Assembly: GCA_947176535.1 (NCBI GenBank)
Contig: CAMWQU010000002.1
Coordinates: 62,001 to 126,000 of the forward strand
Length of the DNA: 64,000 nt
From: an uncultured Prevotellaceae bacterium
Lineage (GTDB): Bacteria > Bacteroidota > Bacteroidia > Bacteroidales > Bacteroidaceae
Direction: 5' to 3'
Under the pieces are notes generated by a model. The model was not told the DNA's origin and did not search any database. It saw only the letters and a list, made by a program, of their open reading frames with translations. Shown here piece by piece: positions 19,388-28,168 of the stretch (positions within the stretch are counted from its first letter, which is position 1; the number at the start of each line of letters is the position of its first letter). Made by a program: the position numbers and the translations under genes.

Positions 19388-19419
19388 CGAATAATTTTTA
19401 ATTTCTTATTTTAAATTCC

Positions 19420-19427
19420 TAATTTTG
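19420..19427 (+). promoter_or_regulatory. -7 box of the phosphopantetheinyl transferase gene
   Basis: TAATTTTG lies only 4 bp before the ATG at 19432. With the normal -7 geometry the transcript would begin at or within a base or two of the start codon. Confidence 0.5.
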
Positions 19428-19431
19428 TCGC

Positions 19432-20028
19432 ATGATTTACATCGACGACCGGATAAACGAATATCCGGAATCCGACATCACCCGCTGGACGGCCGAACTG
19501 CCCCGGCAACGCAGGGAACGGGTGAAGGCCATCCGCCACGATGCGGGACGCCGTCAGTCGCTGCTCTCCTACCGTCTGCTGTGCCGTGCGTTACGTGAAG
19601 AGTATGGCATCACGGAACCGCCCACGTTCACCTACAACGAACACGGAAAGCCTTTCCTTGCGGAAACTGACGGCCGCCATCTTCACTTCTCCCTCAGTCA
19701 CTGCCGCGAGGCGGTATGCTGCGTCGTCAGCGAACAACCGTGCGGCATCGACATCGAATGCCCGAGAAGGATTCCCGACAGCGTCATCCGCTACGCCATG
19801 AATGAAGAGGAGCAGACCCTCATCGACCGGGCCGGACGTGACGGGGAAGAAAAGGAGCGCATGCAGCTCTTTCTGCGCTTGTGGACCCAGAAAGAGGCGG
19901 TGCTGAAACTGGAAGGAACGGGCATCCGCGACACCATGAAAGACGTGCTTGTCGGTTGCCCCTACGACATCGAGACCCGGGAGAGCGACCGTTGGACGAT
20001 GAGCATAGCCCTCTCGAAACCGGAATAA
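19432..20028 (+). CDS. 4'-phosphopantetheinyl transferase superfamily protein (Sfp-like)
   Basis: 198 residues. It transfers the phosphopantetheine arm from coenzyme A to carrier proteins. The Mg2+-binding motifs are present: CGIDIECPRRI (residues about 104-114) and the downstream WTQKEAVLKLEGTGI (about 151-165), where the Lys-Glu pair is essential. HLHFSLSHC corresponds to the CoA-binding H-F-S-x-S-H motif. Sfp-type proteins of about 200 residues act on peptidyl or acyl carrier proteins other than AcpS substrates; the partner here is not in view. It is alone and ends at a strong hairpin at 20069-20100. Confidence 0.9.
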   Translation: MIYIDDRINEYPESDITRWTAELPRQRRERVKAIRHDAGRRQSLLSYRLLCRALREEYGITEPPTFTYNEHGKPFLAETDGRHLHFSLSHCREAVCCVVSEQPCGIDIECPRRIPDSVIRYAMNEEEQTLIDRAGRDGEEKERMQLFLRLWTQKEAVLKLEGTGIRDTMKDVLVGCPYDIETRESDRWTMSIALSKPE

Positions 20029-20068
20029 TTTCCCATACGAAGAAGTCACCATCCGACAGAAACAAAAA

Positions 20069-20100
20069 AAGTCCGCAAGGCACGAATGCCTTGCGGACTT
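20069..20100. terminator. Bidirectional terminator between the PPTase gene and asnS
   Basis: A perfect 14-bp stem (AAGTCCGCAAGGCA with TGCCTTGCGGACTT) with a CGAA loop, an A7 run before and a T-run after. It suits convergent genes. Confidence 0.9.
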
Positions 20101-20125
20101 TTTTGTTTGTCGTTACAACAGGAGT

Positions 20126-21520
20126 TTAGAACTCGCAGTTCTTGGGTGTGCGGGGGAAAGGAATGACGTCGCGGATGTTCTGCATGCCCGTAACGAAGAG
20201 AATCAGACGCTCGAAACCCAGACCGAAGCCGGCGTGAGGACAAGAACCCCAACGGCGTGTATCGAGATACCATTCCAGTTTCTCGGTCTCCATGCCGCGG
20301 CGGTTGATTTCGTTCATCAGTTTTCCGTAGTTCTCCTCACGAACCGAACCGCCGATGATTTCACCAATCTGCGGGAACAGCACATCCGTGCCCTGCATGG
20401 TGCGGCCGTCCTCGTTCAGTTTCATGTAGAAAGCCTTGATTTCCTTCGGATAGTCCGTCATGATGACAGGCTTCTTGAAGTATTCCTCCACGAGATAACG
20501 CTCATGCTCACTGGCGAGGTCGTCGCCCCATTCGCAGGGGAACTCAAACTTACGCCCTTTCGCAACGGCCTCTTTCAGAATCTCGATACCCTGCGTATAG
20601 GGCAGGCGGACGAAGGCTTCCTGCAACACGCCTTCCAAGCGTTCGATGAGCGTTTTATCCACCATCTTGTTGAGGAACTCCAAATCGTCGCGGCAGTTGT
20701 CAAGCGCCCAACGCACGCAATACTTGATGAAGTCCTCCTCCAAATCCATCAGGTCTTCCTTGTCGTAGAAAGCCATCTCCGGCTCTATCATCCAAAACTC
20801 GGCCAAATGACGCGGAGTGTTACTGTTCTCGGCACGGAACGTCGGGCCGAACGTATAAATCTGTCCCAAAGCCGTTGCACCGAGTTCGCCCTCCAACTGC
20901 CCGCTCACCGTCAGCGAAGCCTGCTGACCGAAGAAATCGTCATCGTAGATAATCTTTCCCTCCTCGTCCTTCCTCAGGTCATAGAGATTCTTGGTCGTCA
21001 CCTGGAACATGTTACCGGCCCCCTCGCAATCCGAGGCCGTGATGAGCGGGGTATGGAAGTAGTAGAAACCGTGCTCGTAGAAATACGTGTGGATGGCCAT
21101 CGCCATATTGTGGCGGATACGCAGAATGGCACCAAAGGTATTGGTTCGGGGACGCATGTGGGCCACTGTCCGGAGATACTCCCATGAGGCACCTTTCTTT
21201 TGCAGGGGATAGGTGTTGTCGCACGGGCCCAGCACTTCGATTTCGCCGGCCTGTATCTCGCTGGCCTGACCGGCGGCGGGACTCTCCACAAGCGTACCCA
21301 CTACACGAAGGCACGCACCCGTGGTAATCTGCTTCACCGTCTCTTCATCGAAATTCTGATCCTCACCTACAATCTGTACATTCTTGATGGTGGAGCCGTC
21401 GTTAAGGGCAATAAAGAAAATGCCCTTCGAGCCGCGCTTGGAGCGCACCCAGCCCATCACCGTTATTTCGCTGCCGAAGTCTGTCCGCTTCAGCGCATCA
21501 ATGACTTTCGTTCGTTTCAT
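20126..21520 (-). CDS. asnS: Asparaginyl-tRNA synthetase
   Basis: 464 residues. An N-terminal OB-fold anticodon-binding domain covers about residues 15-100 ([20 protein letters not shown]). Class II catalytic core motif 2 is [19 protein letters not shown] (about 210-228) and motif 3 is [16 protein letters not shown] near the C-terminus. The [10 protein letters not shown] context, where Asp enzymes usually have an Asp-rich variant, and the end in [15 protein letters not shown] identify AsnRS rather than AspRS. It attaches Asn to tRNA-Asn in the cytoplasm. It lies 41 bp after the pseudouridine synthase gene. Confidence 0.96.
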   Translation of the reverse strand: MKRTKVIDALKRTDFGSEITVMGWVRSKRGSKGIFFIALNDGSTIKNVQIVGEDQNFDEETVKQITTGACLRVVGTLVESPAAGQASEIQAGEIEVLGPCDNTYPLQKKGASWEYLRTVAHMRPRTNTFGAILRIRHNMAMAIHTYFYEHGFYYFHTPLITASDCEGAGNMFQVTTKNLYDLRKDEEGKIIYDDDFFGQQASLTVSGQLEGELGATALGQIYTFGPTFRAENSNTPRHLAEFWMIEPEMAFYDKEDLMDLEEDFIKYCVRWALDNCRDDLEFLNKMVDKTLIERLEGVLQEAFVRLPYTQGIEILKEAVAKGRKFEFPCEWGDDLASEHERYLVEEYFKKPVIMTDYPKEIKAFYMKLNEDGRTMQGTDVLFPQIGEIIGGSVREENYGKLMNEINRRGMETEKLEWYLDTRRWGSCPHAGFGLGFERLILFVTGMQNIRDVIPFPRTPKNCEF

Positions 21521-21561
21521 TATTTTATAGTTTATGTGTCAGTCTGCCTAAAGGGCACCCT

Positions 21562-22797
21562 TTATTCAAACATTCCCGTGTACAACATGCTCACCTCTGC
21601 CTCCGTGAGGAAGCGCCAGTCGCCGCGACGCAGGTTCTTCTTGGTGAGGCCCGCAAAATAGACGCGGTCGAGTTTCACCACTTTATAGCCCAGATGTTCG
21701 AAGATGCGACGCACGATGCGGTTGCGGCCCGAATGAATCTCAATGCCCACCTGCTTCTTGTCTTTCTCGTCGGCATACTCCACCTCGTCGGCCTTGATGA
21801 ATCCGTCTTCCAGTTCCACGCCTTCGGCTATCTGACGCATGTCCGCAGCCGTCACGCCCTTGTCAAGGTGTACGTGATAGATTTTCTTTTTCAGGAACTT
21901 CGGATGAGTCAGCCGGGTGGCCAGTTCACCATCGTTGGTGAGCAGGAGCACACCGGTCGTATTGCGGTCAAGGCGTCCCACGGGATAAATGCGCTCGCGG
22001 CAGCAATCCTTCACCAGTTCCATCACCGTCTTGCGGTTCTGCGGGTCGTCGCTTGTCGTCACGGTATCCTTGGGTTTGTTCAGAAGAACATATACTTTCT
22101 TCTCCGGCGTAATCAGTTGGTCGTGGAAGAGCACCGCATCAGTGCGCAACACCTTTGTTCCCAGTTCGGTCACTACCTGTCCATTGACGCGAACCACACC
22201 GGCCTGAATAAAGTCGTCCGCCTCACGCCGGCTGCATACGCCGCTGTTGGCAAGAAACTTATTGAGACGGATAGGCTCATTGGGATCGTAATGTCTCGAC
22301 TTGTATTCTATCTGCTTCTTATGACTGTATTTAGCGTGCGGATTATAGTCGGATGTACGCTGACGGTAGGGGCGTTGCGAACCGTACCCGCCGTCCTCGC
22401 GACGCTGATAGCCGCTTTCCCGACGCTGATAACCACCCTCGCGATAGGGCCGTTCCGGACGGGACGAATACCCGCTTTCGCGACGAGGACGGAAAGCCCC
22501 CTCACGCTGACGGTAGCCATTTCCTTGGGAGCCGCCCTCACGGCGCTGGAAACCTCCTTCGCGCTGATAACCGCCCTCACGGCGATAACCGTAGCCGCCA
22601 TTCCGTTGTCCCTCGTTCTCTACGCGGGGACGCTGAATGCGGGGGCGCTGTCCCATGCGCCCGCCCGACGAGGCACGTTCGCCGTCAGGCCTGAATGAAT
22701 TGAAATTCTCATTTCTCTTGTAAGGACGATAGCCCTCGCGGCTCCCCTCCTCACGGTCGGAAAACTGTTCTTTCCAACGCTCGTCTTCTGTAATCAT
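21562..22797 (-). CDS. RsuA/RluB-type pseudouridine synthase with long Arg/Gly-rich N-terminus
   Basis: 411 residues. Residues about 15-160 are low-complexity and contain many R/E-G-G-Y/F units (for example REGGYQREGGFQRREGG). The catalytic half begins with an S4 RNA-binding domain (RLNKFLANSGVCSRREADDF, about 175-195), followed by the synthase domain with catalytic Asp in GRLDRNTTGVLLLTNDGEL (about 276-294). It probably modifies a uridine in 23S rRNA. Family members are usually about 240-290 residues, so the extra 160 residues are an intrinsically disordered RGG-like tail, which occurs in some Bacteroidota members. It lies between purB (29 bp away) and asnS. Confidence 0.9.
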   Translation of the reverse strand: MITEDERWKEQFSDREEGSREGYRPYKRNENFNSFRPDGERASSGGRMGQRPRIQRPRVENEGQRNGGYGYRREGGYQREGGFQRREGGSQGNGYRQREGAFRPRRESGYSSRPERPYREGGYQRRESGYQRREDGGYGSQRPYRQRTSDYNPHAKYSHKKQIEYKSRHYDPNEPIRLNKFLANSGVCSRREADDFIQAGVVRVNGQVVTELGTKVLRTDAVLFHDQLITPEKKVYVLLNKPKDTVTTSDDPQNRKTVMELVKDCCRERIYPVGRLDRNTTGVLLLTNDGELATRLTHPKFLKKKIYHVHLDKGVTAADMRQIAEGVELEDGFIKADEVEYADEKDKKQVGIEIHSGRNRIVRRIFEHLGYKVVKLDRVYFAGLTKKNLRRGDWRFLTEAEVSMLYTGMFE

Positions 22798-22826
22798 AGT
22801 TACGTTCTTCTTTTATTTTTCTTTTG

Positions 22827-24170
22827 TTAGATGCCCGTGTACGTGTGGGGGGATAGCTGTCGCAGCTCTTCCCGAACACTGTCACTGACATTCAGCGTCT
22901 CTATAAACTCCTTTATCGTAGCCTCGCTGATGGCCTCGCCGGTACGGGTCAGTGCTTTCAGCGTCTCGTAGGGCTTGGGATAGCCCTCGCGGCGCAGGAT
23001 GGTCTGTATAGCTTCGGCACACACGGCCCAGCAGTTGTCGAGGTCGCGGTTGATGGCATCCCGGTTCAGCACCAATTTCCGCAGTCCCTTCAGCGTGCTC
23101 TGTATGGAGATAAGCATGTGTCCCATGGGCACGCCGATGTTGCGCAGCACGGTGGAATCCGTCAGGTCGCGCTGCAGACGGCTGATGGGCAACTTTCCGC
23201 TGAGGTGCGCCAGCAGGGCGTTGGCCACGCCGAGATTGCCCTCGGAGTTCTCGAAGTCGATGGGGTTCACCTTGTGGGGCATGGCACTGCTGCCCACCTC
23301 ACCGGCCTTGATGCGCTGACGGAAGTATTCCATCGAAATATACTGCCACATGTCGCGGTCGAGGTCGATAATAACGGTATTTATGCGCCGCATGGCATCC
23401 AGCACGGCCGCCAGACAATCGTAGTTGCTGATTTGCGTGGTGTACTCCTCGCGCTCCAGTCCCAGATTCTCGGCTACGAAGCGATTGCCGAACTGACGCC
23501 AGTCCATCCCGGGATAAGCCACATGATGGGCATTGAAGTTACCCGTGGCACCGCCGAACTTTGCCGTCAGCGGGCAGGCGCGGAGTATGTCGAACTGCCG
23601 GCGCAGGCGATAGCTAAAGACACGGATTTCCTTGCCCAGTCGCGTCGGACTGGCCGGCTGACCGTGTGTCTTGGCCAGCATGGGGATGTCGGCCCACTCG
23701 TCGGCATACGCCTCCAACTGGGAGATAAGTTCCTCCAGACGGGGGTAATAGGCTTCCTCCAGGGCCTCCCGCAGCGAGAGGGGCACACTGGTGTTGTTGA
23801 TGTCCTGCGAGGTGAGACCGAAGTGGATGAACTCCTTGTAAGGCTCCAGTCCGCCGATTTGGTCGAATTGCTCCTTGATGAAGTACTCCACCGCCTTCAC
23901 GTCATGATTGGTCACGGACTCGATGTCCTTCACACGGCGGGCATCCTCTTCCGAAAAGTTGCGGTAGATGTCGCGCAGACGTTCATAGTCCGCCGGCATT
24001 CCTTCCAACTGCGGAAGCGGCAACTCACACAACGCGATGAAATACTCTATCTCCACACGTATGCGATAACGTATCAGTGCATACTCCGAAAAATAGGCAG
24101 CCAACGGGGCCGTCTTTTCTCTGTAACGCCCGTCAATGGGCGAAATTGCTGTCAGCAGGTCGAGTTCCAT
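22827..24170 (-). CDS. purB: Adenylosuccinate lyase
   Basis: 447 residues from the ATG at 24170 (MELDLLTAISPIDGRYREK). Longer in-frame versions run through the tRNA gene and are rejected. It catalyses two fumarate-releasing steps in purine synthesis. The family signature SSAMPHKVNPIDFENSEG (about 290-307) contains the flexible-loop Ser. THGQPASPTRLGKE and the substrate-binding SQDINN are present. The protein is the longer type seen in proteobacteria and Bacteroidota. No clear promoter is seen in the 70 bp between it and the upstream tRNA, so it may be transcribed with tRNA-Val and continue into the pseudouridine synthase gene and asnS. Confidence 0.96.
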   Translation of the reverse strand: MELDLLTAISPIDGRYREKTAPLAAYFSEYALIRYRIRVEIEYFIALCELPLPQLEGMPADYERLRDIYRNFSEEDARRVKDIESVTNHDVKAVEYFIKEQFDQIGGLEPYKEFIHFGLTSQDINNTSVPLSLREALEEAYYPRLEELISQLEAYADEWADIPMLAKTHGQPASPTRLGKEIRVFSYRLRRQFDILRACPLTAKFGGATGNFNAHHVAYPGMDWRQFGNRFVAENLGLEREEYTTQISNYDCLAAVLDAMRRINTVIIDLDRDMWQYISMEYFRQRIKAGEVGSSAMPHKVNPIDFENSEGNLGVANALLAHLSGKLPISRLQRDLTDSTVLRNIGVPMGHMLISIQSTLKGLRKLVLNRDAINRDLDNCWAVCAEAIQTILRREGYPKPYETLKALTRTGEAISEATIKEFIETLNVSDSVREELRQLSPHTYTGI

Positions 24171-24240
24171 AAAAGCTAATCCTTGTTCTAAACTGAAATA
24201 GGCCCCGCTACGAATCGCGAAGCCTATCTTTTCGTTGTGT

Positions 24241-24314
24241 GGGCGCTGAGGGATTCGAACCCCCGACCCTCTGCTTGTAAGGCAGACGCTCTGAACCAGC
24301 TGAGCTAAGCGCCC
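24241..24314 (-). tRNA. tRNA-Val (anticodon TAC)
   Basis: A 74-nt cloverleaf on the minus strand: acceptor GGGCGCT with AGCGCCC, D arm GCTC/GAGC, anticodon stem TCTGC/GCAGA with loop CTTACAA (anticodon TAC, read by GUA codons), and T arm GGGGGTTCGAATCCCTC with one G-U pair. No CCA is encoded. A -7 box is at 24344-24351. Confidence 0.95.
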
Positions 24315-24343
24315 GTCGGAACCTTTGTTCCCATTTGCGACGG

Positions 24344-24351
24344 CAAAGGTA
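24344..24351 (-). promoter_or_regulatory. -7 box of tRNA-Val (and possibly purB)
   Basis: TACCTTTG, 29 bp before the 5' end of the tRNA. TTTC at 24371-24374 is an imperfect -33. Confidence 0.5.
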
Positions 24352-24421
24352 CAACAAAAATTCAAACCGGGAAAGAAATTACGGAAAAATTTTATCTTTT
24401 TCCGCAAAATAATGCCTAACC

Positions 24422-25513
24422 CTATGAGAATCGCTGTGCCTGCTCTCCTATGAAAGCCTTGTCCTCGAAATAATCTATGCGCATGGCGCGGCGCACCTCG
24501 GCCAGTGTCTGACTGCCGCGCTCGCGGGCGGCCTCGGTGCCACGACGCAGAATGTCGTAGACCTCGGGGATGCGCTTTTCCCACATCTGGCGACGCTCAC
24601 GGATGGGCTCGAAGCGCGAGTTGAGCACGTTCAGCAGGAACTTCTTGCACGTCCCGTCGCCCAGTCCGCCACGGGTGTAGTGGGCCTTCAGTTCATCAAG
24701 GTTCCGGTATTCGGGCAGGAACTGCTCGAAATCGGCATCCTCGCAGAACGCGTCGAGATACGTAAACACGGTATTGCCCTCCAGATGGCCCGGAGAGTCG
24801 ATGGTCAGATGCTGCGGGTCGGTAAACATGGAGTTCACCTTCTTCTTCAGCTCCTTGGCCGTGTCGGAAAGGTAGATGCAGTTGCCCAGCGACTTCGACA
24901 TTTTGGCCTTGCCGTCGGTGCCCGGCAGACGCATGCAGGCCTGATTTTCGGGCAGCAGTATCTGCGGTTCGATGAGCACGTCGCCGTAGATGTGATTGAA
25001 GCGGCGGACTATCTCGTTCGTCAGCTCCAGCATGGGTCTCTGGTCTTCGCCGACAGGCACCGTCGTGGCCTTGAACAGCGTGATGTCGGCTGCCTGCGAG
25101 ATGGGATAGCAGAAGAAGCCGGTGGGCGTTCCGCCCTCGAACTTGCGCATCTCCAGTTCCGTCTTCACCGTCGGATTGCGTTGTAGGCGCTGCACGCTCA
25201 CGAGGTTCATGTAGTAGAACGAAAGTTCCGTCAGTTCGGGCACGGCCGACTGCACAAAGATGTGCGTCCGCTCCGGATCGATGCCCACGGAGAGATAGTC
25301 CAGTGCTACCTCGATGATGTTCTGGCGCACCTTTTCCGGATTGTCGAAGTTGTCGGTCAGCGCCTGGGCATCGGCTATCATGATGAATATCTTGTCGTAC
25401 TCTCCCGAGTTCTGCAACTGCACGCGGCGGCGCAACGAACCGACGTAGTGTCCGATGTGCAGACGGCCCGTCGGGCGGTCGCCGGTCAGTATCACTTTTT
25501 CTTTTGCTTCCAT
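24422..25513 (-). CDS. trpS: Tryptophanyl-tRNA synthetase
   Basis: 363 residues, class I. The HIGH motif is in GDRPTGRLHIGHYVGSLRRR (residues about 11-30) and the KMSKS motif in DGKAKMSKSLGN (about 202-213). The substrate region DAQALTDNF and SQAADITLFKATTVPVGEDQ are present. It is somewhat longer than the common 330-residue form, with a C-terminal extension of helical sequence (EAARERGSQTLAEVRRAMRI). It attaches Trp to tRNA-Trp in the cytoplasm. A single gene with an exact promoter at 25537-25568. Confidence 0.96.
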   Translation of the reverse strand: MEAKEKVILTGDRPTGRLHIGHYVGSLRRRVQLQNSGEYDKIFIMIADAQALTDNFDNPEKVRQNIIEVALDYLSVGIDPERTHIFVQSAVPELTELSFYYMNLVSVQRLQRNPTVKTELEMRKFEGGTPTGFFCYPISQAADITLFKATTVPVGEDQRPMLELTNEIVRRFNHIYGDVLIEPQILLPENQACMRLPGTDGKAKMSKSLGNCIYLSDTAKELKKKVNSMFTDPQHLTIDSPGHLEGNTVFTYLDAFCEDADFEQFLPEYRNLDELKAHYTRGGLGDGTCKKFLLNVLNSRFEPIRERRQMWEKRIPEVYDILRRGTEAARERGSQTLAEVRRAMRIDYFEDKAFIGEQAQRFS

Positions 25514-25536
25514 AGATGAGTTGTCGTTTTACGGCG

Positions 25537-25568
25537 CAAAGGTACGAAGAAACAAATACAAACGCAAA
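25537..25568 (-). promoter_or_regulatory. Bacteroides-type promoter of trpS
   Basis: TTTG (25565-25568), a 20-bp spacer and TACCTTTG (25537-25544) on the minus strand. An exact match that gives a leader of about 18 nt. Confidence 0.75.
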
Positions 25569-25653
25569 TTTATGCCCGCCAAACTTATATCCCTTGTCCG
25601 TCGCGGCATGTTCCCTGTCGGACTGCGGTATCTTTTTATCGGAACCGCCCAAA

Positions 25654-25739
25654 GGACTACATTATTCAGAGGCGACCGGTTAATTATTCGGTCGCCTCTG
25701 AATAATTAACCGCTCACGACCGAATAAACAAGTCGTCGG
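25654..25739. repeat. Modular palindromic repeat, copy C
   Basis: An 18-bp hairpin (25661-25678 with 25689-25706, arms with GGCGACCG/CGGTCGCC). The tail module CGACCGAATAA (25717-25727) can instead pair with 25684-25694. The third module is CGCTCAC, as in copy B, although the first arm matches copy A, so this copy looks like a recombinant of the other two. It lies between trpS and the thioredoxin-like gene; the rest of that 232-bp gap holds only the trpS promoter. Confidence 0.85.
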
Positions 25740-25745
25740 AAGGAG

Positions 25746-26330
25746 TCAGAGGGAAGAAAGGGCCGAAATGAGCTGTTCTTCGGTGAAATGCTCCACAAGG
25801 ACGGCCGAGATGAGGGGAACGCCAAGACTGTCCCCACCGACCGATGCGGAACGGCCCGGCCGGGTGACGTAGACGCGGGGAATCACACTGTTGGCAAACA
25901 GATTGTAGACGGCCCGGTCGCTCTGCGGGGAATAAGGGAGGGTGAGTCCCGCCGTCTGCCAAAACGAGGCGATGGTGGCCTCGCCCTCGGCACGGGCTAT
26001 GCAGACGAAGCGAATGCCTTGCGAAGTGCAACATTCCCGGTCGGCAACGGTCTGAATGATGGGGAGGGCGGCCTGGCAGTCGGGACACGAGGTGTCAAAA
26101 AACACGATGACGCAGGGGTGCTGCTGCACGACGGAATAGTCGAAAAGGCTGCCGTCGCTGAGCGTTACCGAGAAACGGGGCACGGCGTCGCCCACACCGA
26201 GCGACACCACAGGTTCGTCGTCCTCTTTCACACATCCGGACACCGCAGCCAGCAGGCAGAGCATCACCGAAAGTCTTCGTATCAACCGCCGCAACGACGC
26301 GGAACGGCAACTGCTAAAACGTGATTTCAC
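25746..26330 (-). CDS. Thioredoxin-like (TlpA/ResA-type) lipoprotein
   Basis: About 194 residues from the GTG at 26330. Other possible starts are TTG codons at 26294 or 26285; the longer frame to 26576 crosses the promoter and repeat E and is rejected. The signal is LIRRLSVMLCLLAAVSGC with lipobox AVSGC, so it should be anchored in the envelope. The mature part is a thioredoxin fold with redox motif in FFDTSCPDCQAALPIIQ (CPDC) and a cis-Pro region at SVIPRVYVTRPG. It probably reduces periplasmic disulfides, for example in cytochrome maturation or stress. The PSLGVGDAVPRFSVTLSDG opening is typical of AhpC/TSA-TlpA members. A -7 box is at 26336-26343, so if GTG 26330 is used the mRNA would be nearly leaderless. 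Confidence 0.8.
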   Translation of the reverse strand: MKSRFSSCRSASLRRLIRRLSVMLCLLAAVSGCVKEDDEPVVSLGVGDAVPRFSVTLSDGSLFDYSVVQQHPCVIVFFDTSCPDCQAALPIIQTVADRECCTSQGIRFVCIARAEGEATIASFWQTAGLTLPYSPQSDRAVYNLFANSVIPRVYVTRPGRSASVGGDSLGVPLISAVLVEHFTEEQLISALSSL

Positions 26331-26335
26331 GGAAG

Positions 26336-26343
26336 CAAAGTTA
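26336..26343 (-). promoter_or_regulatory. -7 box of the TlpA-like gene
   Basis: TAACTTTG on the minus strand. The predicted start falls at or just inside 26330, which argues for one of the downstream start codons or a leaderless transcript. Confidence 0.45.
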
Positions 26344-26535
26344 CGGAAAATCTCCGGAATAACCGCACAAAACAAGAGATATGACGCTAAACGGTCTTGC
26401 ATCGGCCCGACACGGAATGCCAAACAACGAAAGAATACGAGGCCTACCCCACTGCAAGTTTTCCTACGTGACGGATTTGTGTAATCCCTAATAATTAAGG
26501 AATCGCGCCTGCGCCTACGCGCACACGTGCATAGG

Positions 26536-26602
26536 AGGACGGGCCTCCGTCCATAGCGGGACGGAGGCGAAACCATAGCGGGACGGAAGCCCGTCGTCGG
26601 GC
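26536..26602 (+). repeat. Three-way-junction repeat, copy E
   Basis: An outer stem GACGGGC (26538-26544) with GCCCGTC (26589-26595) encloses a perfect 10-bp hairpin (26543-26552 with 26559-26568, loop ATAGCG) and a second, weaker ATAGCG hairpin. It lies in the gap 26331-26742, which otherwise holds only the TlpA promoter and the ompA terminator. Confidence 0.75.
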
Positions 26603-26742
26603 GCCCCCAAAAACGAGCTTTAACAAGACATCCCCAATCAAACGACTAAATCCCGCATTTTCTCTTACAGACTGTCCGCTAAAATGCTACCGCCGGCAGA
26701 AAAAGAAAGTTTATCGGCAGAGCCAATGCCAATGGGATAAAA

Positions 26743-26778
26743 AAATGCCGCATTGCCCGTTTGGGCAATGCGGCATTT
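26743..26778 (-). terminator. Terminator of the OmpA-family gene
   Basis: A perfect 16-bp stem (AAATGCCGCATTGCCC) with a 4-nt loop, followed on the minus strand by a T7 run. The gene ends at 26808. Confidence 0.85.
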
Positions 26779-26807
26779 GCATATAGAGTTTAGTATATCT
26801 CTGCGAT

Positions 26808-27998
26808 TTACTTCAAGGTAACAATAGCACGACGGTTGTAAGAGATGGGCTTCAAGTCAGCTACACCACCCAAACCAACAGTCTCAATGTTGTCGGCACT
26901 CATACCCATGCTTACGATAGCCTTCTTGACAGCCTGAGCACGACGCTCGGACAGAGTCTTGTTGTAAGCTGCGGTACCGGTCTTGCTGTCAGCGTAACCC
27001 GTTACGACAATCTTTCTGTTGTTCTTCTTGGCATACTCTACCATTTCCTTCACGTTCACCAAATCCTTCTTAGAAGCAATCACGCTCTTGTTGATGTTGA
27101 AGAATACGGAAGCACCGATGCCATCGAACTTACCAACTTCCTTGATAACTTCCTTCTCAATAACTTTGGGCTTCTCGGCCAGCTTCTTCTTCAGCGCATT
27201 GTTCTCGGCTTCCAAACCTGCGATAGAGGCATTCAAGGCATTGAGCTGTGACTTGTGGTTAGCAAGAATGGCGTCCATGTCGGGAGCCTTCTGCCATCCC
27301 ACCTTACCGAGGTTCACGCCGACACCGGCAGAAACACCGAGCTGGAGGTCACGAGTCTTAATAATACGGGGAGTTCTCGTGATGGGGCTTTTAACACCGT
27401 CTGCATCTTCCTGAAGCATGTTTCCATACACATCCAAATTGATGTGGAAGCGCTTGGTGATGTTGAACGTATTGAACAAACCAGCGGTGTACATCATAGA
27501 AGCATTATTATCACCATCGTCCATCTTCATCATCATACCGAAACCACCATACAGGCTGATATTCCATACGCGGGGTTTGTAACCGCAGAACAGATTGTTG
27601 AGGTTCAACATCGGCTGAATAGACAGTTGGAACTCCTTGAAAGTAGGATTGTCACCGGCAGTGTAGCCATTATTCCAGGAAGACTTATTTACCTGAGTGG
27701 CCCAGGCAGCCTGTCCCTTAACGCGGAGTCCGAAAGCGGGAGTAGCCCACTTACCGACGCTGATCTCACCGCCCCAGTTGCGACGACCCGGCCAGAACGG
27801 ATTCTTGTTTGCATTGGGCTGGCCATGCTCTTGATCGGAATAGGACGAGAGGTGAGTAACGCCCAAGTCAATAAACCAATTGTCCCAGAAACGGTTGGTA
27901 ACAACCTGATGCTTTTTCGTGGGATAGCTTTCCGTTTCCTGTGCTACAGCGAATGAAGCCAAGCCACAAAAAGCCAACAACATCATTAACTTTTTCAT
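26808..27998 (-). CDS. OmpA-family outer membrane protein
   Basis: 396 residues. A signal peptide (MKKLMMLLAFCGLASFAVAQ) precedes a beta-barrel of about 250 residues with alternating aromatic strands (WGGEISVGKWATPAFGLRVK, WNISLYGGFGMMMKM). A short coiled-coil linker (about 255-290, NALNASIAGLEAENNALKKK) follows, then a C-terminal OmpA/MotB-like peptidoglycan-binding domain (GASVFFNINKSVIAS, then VVTGYADSKTGTAAYNKTLS and ERRAQAVKKAIV). It should tether the outer membrane to the cell wall. Bacteroidales OmpA homologues are major surface proteins; the strong terminator and a leader of about 80 nt with a -7 box at 28085-28092 fit high expression. It is a single gene. Confidence 0.95.
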   Translation of the reverse strand: MKKLMMLLAFCGLASFAVAQETESYPTKKHQVVTNRFWDNWFIDLGVTHLSSYSDQEHGQPNANKNPFWPGRRNWGGEISVGKWATPAFGLRVKGQAAWATQVNKSSWNNGYTAGDNPTFKEFQLSIQPMLNLNNLFCGYKPRVWNISLYGGFGMMMKMDDGDNNASMMYTAGLFNTFNITKRFHINLDVYGNMLQEDADGVKSPITRTPRIIKTRDLQLGVSAGVGVNLGKVGWQKAPDMDAILANHKSQLNALNASIAGLEAENNALKKKLAEKPKVIEKEVIKEVGKFDGIGASVFFNINKSVIASKKDLVNVKEMVEYAKKNNRKIVVTGYADSKTGTAAYNKTLSERRAQAVKKAIVSMGMSADNIETVGLGGVADLKPISYNRRAIVTLK

Positions 27999-28084
27999 AA
28001 TTTGTTCTATTAAATATTATTATAATCTTCTTGTTTTTAGTCTCTTCACGTAGTTAGAAGCACGTTTACTTCACACTTTCGTGG

Positions 28085-28092
28085 CAAAGGTA
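28085..28092 (-). promoter_or_regulatory. -7 box of the OmpA-family gene
   Basis: TACCTTTG on the minus strand, about 87 bp before the ATG. GTTG at 28111-28114 (18-bp spacing) is the best -33. The leader is AT-rich. Confidence 0.5.
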
Positions 28093-28168
28093 TAAAATAA
28101 TAATCAAATACAACCTAACATTTTATATATTTTTTACATTTAGGGCACTTTTTCTTTCCATTCAGGCC

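Noticed and set aside
22827..24584. Extension of purB to 585 codons
   Set aside because: The extra N-terminus would read through the tRNA-Val gene and the start MELDLLTAISPIDG is typical of PurB.
25746..26576. Extension of the thioredoxin-like gene to 276 codons
   Set aside because: It crosses repeat E and a -7 box and places the lipoprotein signal deep inside the protein.
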